A stretch of DNA of 64,000 nucleotides from Lachnospiraceae bacterium (GTDB taxonomy: Bacteria; Bacillota; Clostridia; Lachnospirales; Lachnospiraceae): the NCBI GenBank assembly GCA_017546025.1, contig JAFYYS010000023.1:1-64000 (forward strand), given 5' to 3'. Position numbers and translations under genes: made by a program. Below are positions 55,994 to 63,816 of the stretch, in pieces. Each line of letters starts with the position of its first letter. Positions within the stretch are counted from its first letter, which is position 1. The notes below the pieces were generated by a model. That model was given only the letters and a program-made list of their open reading frames with translations. It searched no databases and had not been told where the DNA came from.

Positions 55994-58900
55994 ATGATTT
56001 ACGACGCATTTATCAGTTACCGCCATGCTCCGTTAGACATGGAAATTGCAAAGAAGGTCCATTCGGGACTGGAGATGTTCCGTGTGCCTTCGGCGGTGCA
56101 GAAGAAGACAGGTAAGAAGAAAATCAACCGGGTGTTCCGTGACCAGGAGGAGCTGCCGATTGGAAGTGATCTGAACGATAACATTTCCGCAGCACTCCGT
56201 GAGTCGGAGTACCTCATTGTCATCTGTTCTCCGGAGACGCCCGGATCGTACTGGGTTTCGAAGGAGATTGACACCTTTATCGAGATGCATGACAGACATC
56301 ACGTGCTCGCGGTTTTGGTTGACGGAGAGCCGGATCAGAGTTTTCCGCCGCAGCTTCTTTGTGACGAGAACGGCAATCCCGTGGAGCCTCTCGCGGCAGA
56401 TGTGCGCGGCGCGGATGCCTCGGAGCGGAACAAAAAGCTGAAGACCGAGCTTTTGCGTCTTGCGGCGCCGATTCTCGGCTGTACCTATGATGACTTAAGG
56501 CAGCGTCACCGTGAGAGAATCCTGAAGAGAAATATCATGATTGCATCGATAGCGGCAGGCATCGTCGCGGTTGCCGGCGCGGCATTCGGTGTTTATAACG
56601 CGAACGTGGCACGCCGCATGAAGAAGCTGGCCGATGAAAAGGCTGTCCTTGCGGAGGAGAAGTCTGCCCTCGCGGACGACAAGACGAAGCTTGCCGATGA
56701 GAAGAGCCGGCTCGCAGAGGAGAAAACCGTATTGGCGGACAGGATACTTGCCGAGTACCGTGAAAAGCAGGAGAACCAGTCCCGGTTTTATGCCGAGAAG
56801 GCAATGATGCTGCTCGAAGCAGGAAACCGTGAGGACGCGGTGCTTGTCGCATCGGAAGGCCTTCCGTCTGCCGACGATGACCGCCCGTTCGTCGCGGAGG
56901 CAGAGTATGCGCTTGCAGCCGCACTTCACGCTTATGACAGCGGACACAGCCTTTCCGCGGACCGTCTGCTGGCACATGATTTCAACGTAAAGGATATGGT
57001 TACGGACCGGAAAGGGAGATATCTGACCTCTGTTGACCACGGGAAAACGGTTTATGTCTGGGACTGTGAGACCTGGGAGCTTCTTTTGAAGCTTAAGCCG
57101 ACCGTGACATCCGGTAACTATCATGAGGAAGTCCTTGCGGCGTTCGCGAATGAAAACGGTCTGTATGCAGCATACCGCAATCGCCTTGTGCGATATGACT
57201 TTTCAGGGGCAGAACAGGCAAGGTATGATCTCGACGACACAATTTCGTGGTGCTTCTTCGGTGAGAAAGCCGATACGGCATTTTGCATCGGAACGAAAAA
57301 GATAACTGCCGTTTCGCTTTCCACGCTCAAATCCGATGCGGAGATTGTCAATGATACACCGTATTCTTTTACGGCAAAGGCAAGTCTTTCGCCGGACGGA
57401 AGCTGGTTTGCAATCGGCCATACAGCAGGGACTGACGGGAAATGCTGCGTCTCGATTGTCAATCTGAAGGATTACTCGACTGTCACGGCTCCGCTATCGG
57501 AGGCCTATATCTTCAATCTGACGGTGACGGAAAATGCCAATGTTGCCGTTGTCAGCGGAAATGACGATTTCATGTTGGAAGTACTTGCCTTAAAGCTTGA
57601 TGTTTTCCGTGCGGAGGGCGGAGCGCTGATCTACAGCAGGGACCTCCCGAACACCATTCGCAACAACGCGTCCTTCTCCACGCTGATTGGTTCGCATTCG
57701 TATGAGGACAAGAGCGATATCGTGATTGTCTACGATACCGATGTATATTCGTTTGACGAAGCAACAGGAGAGATGAAGGCACATGTGCCGTTGTCAGACC
57801 AGGCGGTTACGCTTGATTTGTATGAGAATTCTTCAACGGCGTTCATCGGCGGCTGTGACGGTGGTTTCATCGGCTTGAGCACGAATGACGGACGGATTTA
57901 TACGGGCAGCACGGTAATGACAAATGCCACCTCGATGGTAGACATGCTTAACGTATATGACGGAATCGTAATCCGTGAGCAGCGTTCCGGAAATCTTACG
58001 GTGCTCAAATACCATACCACGGCTGACATCACGGCGCTTCCCGACCTTCCGAACGCGATGCAGTGTGTTGCGGTCGCGCCGACTTCGGATTACTATGTTC
58101 TGCTGGATTCCGGGATGACGAACACCTATCGTTTCTATGACGGAAACGGAGAACTGTTATACTCCATTGAAAAAAATCTCAGTGCCAAAAAGATCGGTTT
58201 CTGCGGGAATGAGTGCATTCTCGCGTGGAGTGATGCCGTATACCGGGTGAATCCGGTTACGGGAACCGAGAAGAAGCTTGTATATAAAGACCTCGGGGGA
58301 GGAGAATACTATGTCAGCGCGGCAATCCGCGGCGACGGACGGTATCTTGCGCTTTGGAATGGCAGTGGCGTCGATGTCTTTGATCTTGAAAACGAAACCC
58401 ACGTCTTCTCAGATTCCAAGATGCCTTCGATCGGAGCGCTTACCTTCTGCGGAAACAGGGATCAGATCATCGTTGCCAGAGCCAGAGTCAATTCGTTTGT
58501 GATTGATCTGGAGCAGGGGATAGTGACCGAGATTGCGGATGATTCGCTCCGCCAGGTCAACGACTGCAGCTCGCTTCCTTACCTTGTCTGTGATGAAAAC
58601 GGAAGATATGTCGCGATGGCATGCGAAGACGGGAACGTCCGCGTTCTCACGCCTGCTGACGGCAAGACCGTTCTTACGGTTCCCATGGCGGTTCATTCCG
58701 TTTGTTTCCTGAGCTTCACAAAGGATTCGCGTTACATTTTCCTTCAGGGAGATGACTGCCATGTGAGAGTGTATGAAATTGCAAGCGGAAAATGCGTAAA
58801 CAGCCTCGAGGTGCCCATGGCACTTCGGTATATGATTGAGGACGGAGAGCGCATCGCGCTTTGTGACGGTTATACGGTGAGCCTCGTTGATGCGGTAAGC

Positions 58901-59092
58901 TTCGGACAGCTCGCATATGTGGACGATGCCGGAACATATCTTTCCAAACAGAAAGCGTTTCTTTTGATTAACGGACGAAGCATCCGGCTTACGCAATATA
59001 AGGATTATCGTGCTCTTCTTGAAGAGGCAAAACGGCAGTTCCCGAATGCCGTTCTCAGCGAAGAGAAGAAGGTGGAATACAATATTGAATAG
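55994..59092 (+). CDS. TIR-domain membrane protein with coiled coil and propeller-like C-terminus
   Basis: A 1032-residue protein. Residues ~1-125 form a TIR domain (MIYDAFISYRHA; IVICSPETPGSYWVSKEI); Glu91 is placed like the catalytic Glu of TIR NADases. Residues ~180-202 are a single membrane helix. Then come six heptads of LADEKxx type (~212-250), a predicted coiled coil. The remaining ~750 residues show repeated WD40/quinoprotein-like strands (GRYLTSVDHGKTVYVWDCETW; GRYLALWNGSGVDVFDLE; GRYVAMACEDGNVRVLTP). The TIR would be cytoplasmic and the propeller outside. A signalling or defence role is possible, but no known partner gene is beside it. Confidence 0.88.
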   Translation: MIYDAFISYRHAPLDMEIAKKVHSGLEMFRVPSAVQKKTGKKKINRVFRDQEELPIGSDLNDNISAALRESEYLIVICSPETPGSYWVSKEIDTFIEMHDRHHVLAVLVDGEPDQSFPPQLLCDENGNPVEPLAADVRGADASERNKKLKTELLRLAAPILGCTYDDLRQRHRERILKRNIMIASIAAGIVAVAGAAFGVYNANVARRMKKLADEKAVLAEEKSALADDKTKLADEKSRLAEEKTVLADRILAEYREKQENQSRFYAEKAMMLLEAGNREDAVLVASEGLPSADDDRPFVAEAEYALAAALHAYDSGHSLSADRLLAHDFNVKDMVTDRKGRYLTSVDHGKTVYVWDCETWELLLKLKPTVTSGNYHEEVLAAFANENGLYAAYRNRLVRYDFSGAEQARYDLDDTISWCFFGEKADTAFCIGTKKITAVSLSTLKSDAEIVNDTPYSFTAKASLSPDGSWFAIGHTAGTDGKCCVSIVNLKDYSTVTAPLSEAYIFNLTVTENANVAVVSGNDDFMLEVLALKLDVFRAEGGALIYSRDLPNTIRNNASFSTLIGSHSYEDKSDIVIVYDTDVYSFDEATGEMKAHVPLSDQAVTLDLYENSSTAFIGGCDGGFIGLSTNDGRIYTGSTVMTNATSMVDMLNVYDGIVIREQRSGNLTVLKYHTTADITALPDLPNAMQCVAVAPTSDYYVLLDSGMTNTYRFYDGNGELLYSIEKNLSAKKIGFCGNECILAWSDAVYRVNPVTGTEKKLVYKDLGGGEYYVSAAIRGDGRYLALWNGSGVDVFDLENETHVFSDSKMPSIGALTFCGNRDQIIVARARVNSFVIDLEQGIVTEIADDSLRQVNDCSSLPYLVCDENGRYVAMACEDGNVRVLTPADGKTVLTVPMAVHSVCFLSFTKDSRYIFLQGDDCHVRVYEIASGKCVNSLEVPMALRYMIEDGERIALCDGYTVSLVDAVSFGQLAYVDDAGTYLSKQKAFLLINGRSIRLTQYKDYRALLEEAKRQFPNAVLSEEKKVEYNIE

Positions 59093-59127
59093 GATCGGAA
59101 TTCCGTTCGGAAACGGTGACGATTTTA

Positions 59128-59156
59128 TTGACGTATGTCGAAAAATGTGCAATAAT
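59128..59156 (+). promoter_or_regulatory. candidate promoter of the histidine kinase gene
   Basis: TTGACG (59128-59133), 17 bp, AATAAT (59151-59156). The spacer contains a lone TATGTCG (59134-59140), the core of the repeat found at the three LytTR-type promoters below. Confidence 0.55.
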
Positions 59157-59245
59157 TTTTTGTGGTGAGTACTGTTGTATGCGAGACAATGTGGGATGCA
59201 TTGTTCTCTCTGTTTTGTGGTTGCGGACACTGAGCGAGGGCGAAC

Positions 59246-60532
59246 ATGTTATACTGGGGTGCGGATTTTCTGATTAATCTGATTTGTTATTTTGTTGTTT
59301 ACAGATGGATTCTTTTTCTGCCTTTTCGAAAAAAGGTTCTTTGGTATATTGTGACGGCGGGTGCTTTGTGCCCGTTTGTCATGGTACTGTGCCATTATAA
59401 TGTGCTCGGCTATGAAGGATATGTCACTGCGATTGCATCGCTGGCTGCGCTTCTGATTCTGGCCGAGAGAGAGCGTCTCAAGGTTGCGCTTGTCTTTCCG
59501 ATCGTTTTCTTTGCGTCCGGAACCATCTCGATTCTGGTCATATATCTTTTGGCATTTATCACCAAAACTTCGTATTCGGACTTTACGGCTGTCAGGTGGC
59601 GGGCAGTTGCGGCGGAAGCCGTGTTCCCGCTTGTGTTTCTTGCGTTCGTTTTGTTTTTCAAAAAGCTGCATGAGGAACGGGAGTCGGTTGTGTTCAGCAT
59701 CCCCCAGTATATGATTGCCCTTTTGGGTTCCGGCAGTCTTTTTATTATAATCGGCGTGGCGCAGGGTGTGATGAAGGGCGAGACGGAGTTCGCGGACTGG
59801 ACCAGCCCGCTGACACTGTGCCTTGCTATCGTCGGAATTGTTTTCATCGCCCTGGTTTTATGGCAATCGAGTATCGGCAAGAAAGCATTCCGTTACAAGA
59901 TGGAGAATGATTATTACCAGCTTTGCCTGAAGCGGCAGGAAGCCCATATCCGTGAGATTGTGGAGAACGACCAGAAGATCCGCCGGTTCCGGCATGATAT
60001 CAACGCGCATCTGACGGCGATCGAGCAGTGCATTCAGGCCAATGACATGCCGCAGCTGAAATCGTATTTGGAGCGGATGCGCGCGGAGACGAGCAAGCTC
60101 GAGGTGCAGAAATTCACCGGTATCGGCGTTGTGGACGCCATCATCAGCGAGTGGTACCAAAAAGCCGTCAGCGAGAATATTGAATGGGAATGGGACGGCG
60201 GTCTGTTAGGACAGACGGGAACGGATGCGTATGACCTTTGCGTGTTATTTTCCAATCTCTTAAGCAATGCCGTGGAAGCCGCAGAACAGGTGGAGGAAGG
60301 AGCCGAGCGGAAGATTCATGTTTCCTGCGGTTCGTTCCGCGACAGAATCTGCATCCGCGTTTCCAATACATGCCGGAACAATCCTGAGACCGGGCGGCAT
60401 GGCACCACAAAAAGCGATTATCAGAACCACGGGTTCGGTTTGCTGAACATCCGGAACACGGTTGCGAAGGCAAACGGGGAGATTCAGATTGCGGAGGAAC
60501 AGGGCCTTTTCAGCGTCGAAATCATAATTTGA
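59246..60532 (+). CDS. AgrC-like sensor histidine kinase
   Basis: A 428-residue kinase with six membrane helices in residues ~1-210, no extracellular domain of note, then a DHp-like segment with the phospho-acceptor His250 (KIRRFRHDINAHLTAIEQ) and a GHKL ATPase (FSNLLSNAVEAAEQ N box; NHGFGLLNIRNTV G box). This is the HPK10/AgrC plan, which senses peptides through the membrane part. The cognate LytTR regulator is the next gene. No AgrB or AgrD lies nearby. It is transcribed apart from the regulator, which has its own promoter. Confidence 0.92.
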   Translation: MLYWGADFLINLICYFVVYRWILFLPFRKKVLWYIVTAGALCPFVMVLCHYNVLGYEGYVTAIASLAALLILAERERLKVALVFPIVFFASGTISILVIYLLAFITKTSYSDFTAVRWRAVAAEAVFPLVFLAFVLFFKKLHEERESVVFSIPQYMIALLGSGSLFIIIGVAQGVMKGETEFADWTSPLTLCLAIVGIVFIALVLWQSSIGKKAFRYKMENDYYQLCLKRQEAHIREIVENDQKIRRFRHDINAHLTAIEQCIQANDMPQLKSYLERMRAETSKLEVQKFTGIGVVDAIISEWYQKAVSENIEWEWDGGLLGQTGTDAYDLCVLFSNLLSNAVEAAEQVEEGAERKIHVSCGSFRDRICIRVSNTCRNNPETGRHGTTKSDYQNHGFGLLNIRNTVAKANGEIQIAEEQGLFSVEIII

Positions 60533-60540
60533 GGCCGATT

Positions 60541-60612
60541 TTATGTCGTTCATCAAAAAAATATGTCGTTCATCCAAAAGTGATTGCATTTTTCACACGA
60601 TATTTTCATAAT
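60541..60612 (+). promoter_or_regulatory. LytTR-type promoter of the response regulator gene
   Basis: TATGTCGTTCATC at 60542-60554 and 60562-60574 (20-bp period), then 9 bp, TTGCAT (60584-60589), 17 bp, CATAAT (60607-60612). It is the same architecture as at 62202 and 63351, and predicts autoregulation. Confidence 0.85.
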
Positions 60613-60656
60613 GGAAACGGAAAATGACATAGCATTCGAAGCTCGGAGGGGAGACC

Positions 60657-61376
60657 ATGATACGGATTGGCATTTGTGATGATGAAACTACTTACCGCGG
60701 GCAGATTAAAGCAATCTGCAGCGCTTATTTGAATGCTCAGGATCAGCGGTGCGAGTTTGTCGAGTTCAGGTCCGGCGGGGAAGTGCTGGATTACCAGGGA
60801 GAGAAGATTCACCTGCTGTTTCTTGATATTGAAATGCCCGGGGCGAACGGGCTCGAGGTTCTTTCGAAGGTGCGGAAGAACGAGAAGATTTGGCGGATCG
60901 TTTTTGTGACAAGCCACAAGGAGCTTAAGTGGGAGACGGTTGACCTGAAAACGCTGGCATTTTTGGAGAAACCGTTAGACAGGGTCGGGATAGAGACCTG
61001 TCTGAAGACCGTGGTCCGGGAAGAAAAAGAGAATATCGAAATAGTCTATAAGACGATTGACGGAACCGGTTACATCCCGCTTGACCGGATTGTGCTGGTT
61101 CAGGCTAAGGGGAACTATGTTTCCATCAGTTGCGAGACAGAGGAAATCTCGGGTTTCAGCAGCATCAAGGACATTGAGGAGCAGACCGACGGAACGACGG
61201 TGATTCGTACACACAAGTCCTATCTGGCCAACCTCCAGCATGTCGCGAAGATGAACGGCGCAACGCTGCAGATGACCAACGGCGCCGTTGTCCCGGTCGG
61301 AAGGAAGTATGTATTTCCCGTAAAGGAAGCGTATTTTGCATTTATAAAGAGTGTTACGATTGACAGAAACCGATAG
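60657..61376 (+). CDS. LytTR-family response regulator (AgrA/ComE type)
   Basis: A 239-residue regulator. The receiver domain has DD at 8-9, the phospho-acceptor Asp57 in LLFLDIEMPGANG, and Lys105 in FLEKPLD. Residues ~130-236 form a LytTR DNA-binding domain (IPLDRIVLVQAKGNYVSI; VIRTHKSYLANLQHVAKM; GAVVPVGRKYVFPVKEAY). LytTR proteins bind tandem direct repeats of about 9 bp, two turns apart, which fits the TATGTCGTTCATC pairs ahead of this gene and of two peptide operons. GGAGGGGAG precedes the ATG. Confidence 0.94.
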   Translation: MIRIGICDDETTYRGQIKAICSAYLNAQDQRCEFVEFRSGGEVLDYQGEKIHLLFLDIEMPGANGLEVLSKVRKNEKIWRIVFVTSHKELKWETVDLKTLAFLEKPLDRVGIETCLKTVVREEKENIEIVYKTIDGTGYIPLDRIVLVQAKGNYVSISCETEEISGFSSIKDIEEQTDGTTVIRTHKSYLANLQHVAKMNGATLQMTNGAVVPVGRKYVFPVKEAYFAFIKSVTIDRNR

Positions 61377-61384
61377 TTTTGTTT

Positions 61385-61416
61385 GCCGCCTGTTAATGAA
61401 GACAGGCGGCTTTTTT
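61385..61416 (+). terminator. intrinsic terminator of the response regulator gene
   Basis: A perfect 9-bp stem, 61385-61393 with 61402-61410, an 8-nt loop and T6. Confidence 0.92.
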
Positions 61417-61474
61417 ATGCCGTGTAACTGTTGCCACTCCCGCCACATTATGCAGTCGATGGGAAATGCAAAGA

Positions 61475-61541
61475 AAACTTTGCAAATGGGTATTGACAAG
61501 TAAACTTGGCACGTGTATAATAATGACAATAAAACTTGGCA
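61475..61541 (+). promoter_or_regulatory. consensus promoter with three AAACTTKGCA repeats
   Basis: TTGACA (61493-61498), 17 bp, TATAAT (61516-61521). AAACTTTGCA at 61475-61484 and AAACTTGGCA at 61502-61511 and 61532-61541 lie before, inside and after the promoter, which suggests a repressor, possibly the XRE protein of this operon. Confidence 0.82.
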
Positions 61542-61562
61542 AACGCCGGATGGGAGGTTTAC

Positions 61563-61892
61563 ATGAACAGAGAAGAAATCTTAGCAAAGAACCGGAAAGA
61601 GAGTGTAGGGAAGAGTGACGAGAGGGAACTGCAGGTTTTCGCGGATGCCTCGAAGGTCGGTATGGCCGTCGGCGGAGTCCTGGCGGTAATCATCGTGATA
61701 TTTTCCAGGATCAGGGAGATTCCGATCCTCGGGTTGGCAGCCTGGTCAGTTTATTTCGCGATGTTTGGAAGCCGACGTCTCTATCAGTTCCTGAAGACTA
61801 AAGAGAGAACGGCTTTGGTGCAGGCAATCATCGGCATCGTATGCGGACTTGGCTGCTTTGTCGGAATGATTGTATTGGGGATTCAGAAATGA
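61563..61892 (+). CDS. small membrane protein, DUF6442-like
   Basis: A 109-residue protein. The hydrophilic start (NREEILAKNRKESVGKSDERE) and three membrane helices with the pattern QVFADASKVGMAVGGVLAVI are those of the DUF6442 family, which commonly sits just upstream of a small XRE regulator in Clostridia. GGGAGG lies 5 bases before the ATG. The stop overlaps the next ATG (ATGA). Function unknown. Confidence 0.82.
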   Translation: MNREEILAKNRKESVGKSDERELQVFADASKVGMAVGGVLAVIIVIFSRIREIPILGLAAWSVYFAMFGSRRLYQFLKTKERTALVQAIIGIVCGLGCFVGMIVLGIQK

Positions 61893-62101
61893 AAGAAGAT
61901 TTATTGATACTGAAGAACAATTTGCAGGAATACCGGAAAAAGGCAGGTCTGTCTCAGGCACAACTCGCCGAGATTGTCGGTGTGTCCAGGAATACCATCA
62001 GTTCGATTGAGACCGGACAGTTCAATCCGACAGCGAAGCTGGCCCTGATTTTATGCATTGCTCTTGAAGTTAAGTTTGAGAACCTGTTCTATTTTGGGTA
62101 G
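61889..62101 (+). CDS. XRE-family transcriptional regulator
   Basis: A 70-residue protein that is essentially one Cro/C1-type helix-turn-helix (LSQAQLAEIVGVSRNTISSIETGQFNPTA, split here as LSQAQLAEIVGVSRNTI and SSIETGQFNPTA) with the LALILCIALEVKFENLF end found in this short subfamily. It is coupled to the membrane protein by a 4-bp overlap and probably represses their shared promoter through the AAACTTKGCA repeats. Confidence 0.92.
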   Translation: MKEDLLILKNNLQEYRKKAGLSQAQLAEIVGVSRNTISSIETGQFNPTAKLALILCIALEVKFENLFYFG

Positions 62102-62126
62102 ATTTGGAAAATGACGATGATTTATG

Positions 62127-62164
62127 GTGACCGGAGCGCTCTGGAACAGGGCTGCTCCGGTCAC
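62127..62164 (+). terminator. hairpin GTGACCGGAGC/GCTCCGGTCAC
   Basis: An 11-bp perfect stem, 62127-62137 with 62154-62164. The T tract is weak (ACATTTCT). A related hairpin at 63278-63311 precedes the third LytTR-type promoter. Confidence 0.6.
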
Positions 62165-62201
62165 ATTTCTATCACGGAAAAATCACACTTTTTTCACAAA
62201 A

Positions 62202-62273
62202 TATGTCGTTCATCAAAAAAATATGTCGTTCATCCAAAAATAATTGAATTTTCGCCCCTTTTATTCCCATAAT
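62202..62273 (+). promoter_or_regulatory. LytTR-type promoter of the small peptide/vanZ operon
   Basis: TATGTCGTTCATC at 62202-62214 and 62222-62234, then 9 bp, TTGAAT (62244-62249), 18 bp, CATAAT (62268-62273). Confidence 0.87.
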
Positions 62274-62292
62274 GAAAACAAAAAAAGGAGGT

Positions 62293-62382
62293 ATGCAGAA
62301 ATTGAACGATAAGGGGTTTATTCTTTATGATTATGACTTCTGGGAATGGCTTCGTCATATCCTGGGAATTCCGACCAACTAA
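62293..62382 (+). CDS. small aromatic peptide, candidate signal
   Basis: An open frame of 29 codons directly after the LytTR-type promoter. It ends DYDFWEWLRHILGIPTN. AGGAGG (62286-62291) is one base from the ATG, which is too close, and 10 bases from an in-frame TTG at 62302, so the product may be 26 residues. There is no signal peptide, Cys or GG site. It could be a peptide pheromone or a short leader peptide ahead of the VanZ gene. There is no database support, and it is too short to judge by coding statistics. Confidence 0.55.
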   Translation: MQKLNDKGFILYDYDFWEWLRHILGIPTN

Positions 62383-62406
62383 ACACTGCTTTAGCGAGGG
62401 AGCAGG

Positions 62407-63003
62407 ATGAATACCATCCGCGTAGCAATAGGAAATGGTTTCCCTGTAATTGTCTTGGGAGCAATTGCATATTTAGTGTTCCGAACAATCAGACGGAGAC
62501 ACTGGGAAGTGAAACCATCGTGGCGAAAAGAGGCATTATGGTTTGCATTTGCGATGTACGTTTTGATGCTCTTGAGTATTACGATTGTCCCATCCTGGAA
62601 GTTCTTGCCGGATTCTAATGGGGTTACTCGTTTATATGTTTTTACTTCGCTGGAGAAGCCACATATTAACCTCATTCCGTTTCATTCGATTCGGCAGTTC
62701 TTATTTGGAAATGATGCACGTGTTGACAATTTCAGGTCGGCAGGGGTGATGAATCTTATAGGTAATGCCCTTTTATATTGTCCTTTTGGAGTCATAGGGG
62801 TTCTTGCATTCGGAGAAAAGGAAAGGATTATCAGAAAACTGTTCTTAAATGGATTGGTTTTATGCCTAGCTGTCGAAATAGTGCAATACTTTGTCGGTCG
62901 AAGTCCGGATATCGATGATGTGGTTTTGAATATGTTGGGATTAATCATCGGGCTATGCATCGGTCGGTTTATTCAGAAGTTACTTGCTGCAGGCAAGTCA
63001 TGA
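62407..63003 (+). CDS. VanZ-family membrane protein
   Basis: A 198-residue protein with about five membrane helices. INLIPFHSIRQFL, NLIGNALLYCPFGVI and EIVQYFVGRSPDIDDVVLNMLG are the VanZ landmarks. VanZ of enterococci gives teicoplanin tolerance; many relatives have other or unknown roles. The gene is more A+T-rich than the core genes here. It lies 24 bp after the small peptide under the same promoter. Confidence 0.9.
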   Translation: MNTIRVAIGNGFPVIVLGAIAYLVFRTIRRRHWEVKPSWRKEALWFAFAMYVLMLLSITIVPSWKFLPDSNGVTRLYVFTSLEKPHINLIPFHSIRQFLFGNDARVDNFRSAGVMNLIGNALLYCPFGVIGVLAFGEKERIIRKLFLNGLVLCLAVEIVQYFVGRSPDIDDVVLNMLGLIIGLCIGRFIQKLLAAGKS

Positions 63004-63010
63004 GTGTGGG

Positions 63011-63037
63011 CTATGGGTATTGTTTTACCCATAGCCT
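63011..63037 (+). terminator. hairpin after vanZ
   Basis: A perfect 9-bp stem, 63011-63019 with 63026-63034, loop TTGTTT, followed by CCTTTGTTTTG. Confidence 0.55.
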
Positions 63038-63147
63038 TTGTTTTGACGTGGGGACGTTATTTGGCCAAGGCGTTTTTAATCGGAGCTGTTGGGTTTGGTT
63101 TGCTGGGGACGGTTATTTTATTAATCTATTTGATGAAGAAACGATAA
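63013..63147 (+). CDS. possible small membrane peptide, weak
   Basis: A 44-codon frame starting inside the hairpin after vanZ. It would give a mostly hydrophobic peptide (AFLIGAVGFGLLGTVILLIY) ending in KKR. There is no ribosome site. It may be a real small protein, a decayed end of a larger membrane gene, or chance. The rest of 63004-63510 holds hairpins and a promoter, with no other convincing gene. Confidence 0.25.
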   Translation: MGIVLPIAFVLTWGRYLAKAFLIGAVGFGLLGTVILLIYLMKKR

Positions 63148-63194
63148 CCAACTCCAATAGAAACGTGAAACGATTAATCTGACACAACTTCAAT

Positions 63195-63223
63195 ATGGCG
63201 GGATTAGTCCCGCCATGTTTTTT
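63195..63223 (+). terminator. intrinsic terminator
   Basis: A perfect 9-bp stem, 63195-63203 with 63208-63216, loop TTAG, then TGTTTTTTT. Confidence 0.9.
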
Positions 63224-63277
63224 TATCTGTGTGGGTCTTTTTCCACCGTAAGAAAGTGGATTTTGGCTCGACCATTT

Positions 63278-63422
63278 GACCGGGGGACATCTTTACTGAT
63301 GTCTTCCGGTCACATTTTACTCACGAAAATATCACACTTTTTTCACAAAATATGTCGTTCATCAACAAAATATGTCGTTCATCAACGAATTGTTGAAATT
63401 TTGCCGTAGGGGATTGAATAAT
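63278..63422 (+). promoter_or_regulatory. LytTR-type promoter of the GG-peptide operon, with upstream hairpin
   Basis: A GACCGG...CCGGTC hairpin (63278-63311) precedes a ~60-bp segment nearly identical to 62156-62214. TATGTCGTTCATC lies at 63351-63363 and 63371-63383, then 9 bp, TTGAAA (63393-63398), 18 bp, AATAAT (63417-63422). The mRNA leader carries a TGCCGCG/CGCGGCA hairpin at 63442-63474. Confidence 0.87.
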
Positions 63423-63510
63423 TAAATCGCAACGTTGTATTTGCCGCGAACACCCGACATGTCAATGCGCGGCAGCCAAAAAACCATTATACATAAAAGG
63501 AGAGAGTATT

Positions 63511-63726
63511 ATGTTTAAGTCACTGAGCAAAAATGAAATGATGAACGTAAACGGCGGTTTCAAGTACATCCCGGTTTACAACGTTTACATCACCAGAACT
63601 TATCTTCACGGTCAGCTTATTAGCGTAACCTCCAGCGGAAAGCAGTATGCCGGAACGCAGCAGGTTGCCAATAACGATCCCAGATCGGAAATCGTTCATA
63701 CTTATACCAAGTACATCTATGCATAA
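63511..63726 (+). CDS. double-glycine-leader peptide 1 (bacteriocin- or RiPP-like precursor)
   Basis: A 71-residue peptide. The first 16 residues, MFKSLSKNEMMNVNGG, form a typical GG leader (LSxxEMxxVxGG) that would be cut by a C39-peptidase ABC exporter. The 55-residue core starts FKYIPVYNVYITRTY, is Tyr-rich, has no Cys and ends near TYTKYIYA. AAGGAGAG precedes the ATG. It shares the leader, the FKYIPVY start and a QVAxND-R segment with the next gene. Neither the exporter nor any modifying enzyme is in the window. It could be an unmodified class II-like bacteriocin, a pheromone, or a tyrosine-modified RiPP. Confidence 0.85.
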   Translation: MFKSLSKNEMMNVNGGFKYIPVYNVYITRTYLHGQLISVTSSGKQYAGTQQVANNDPRSEIVHTYTKYIYA

Positions 63727-63816
63727 TTGCCTGTAAATTTACCTTAACCAGTCATGCAGGTCCCGGGGACCGATATGGCGATAAATGATACAGTCGGTTG
63801 AAGGAGAAAGCAAATT

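Noticed and set aside
55994..59092. Anti-phage defence island
   Set aside because: The TIR gene has no adjacent known effector, sensor or CBASS/Thoeris partner in the window, so only a tentative link to defence can be made.
59246..62382. Classical agr system
   Set aside because: No AgrB-type peptidase and no AgrD-like peptide (no Cys/Ser ring site, no acidic C-terminal tail) are found; only the kinase and regulator resemble AgrC/AgrA.
63000..63182. A 61-codon frame overlapping the vanZ stop by ATGA
   Set aside because: Its translation (start MSVGYGYCFTHSLCF) has no recognisable composition or ribosome site and it crosses a hairpin; the hydrophobic frame at 63013 is the better, but still weak, candidate.
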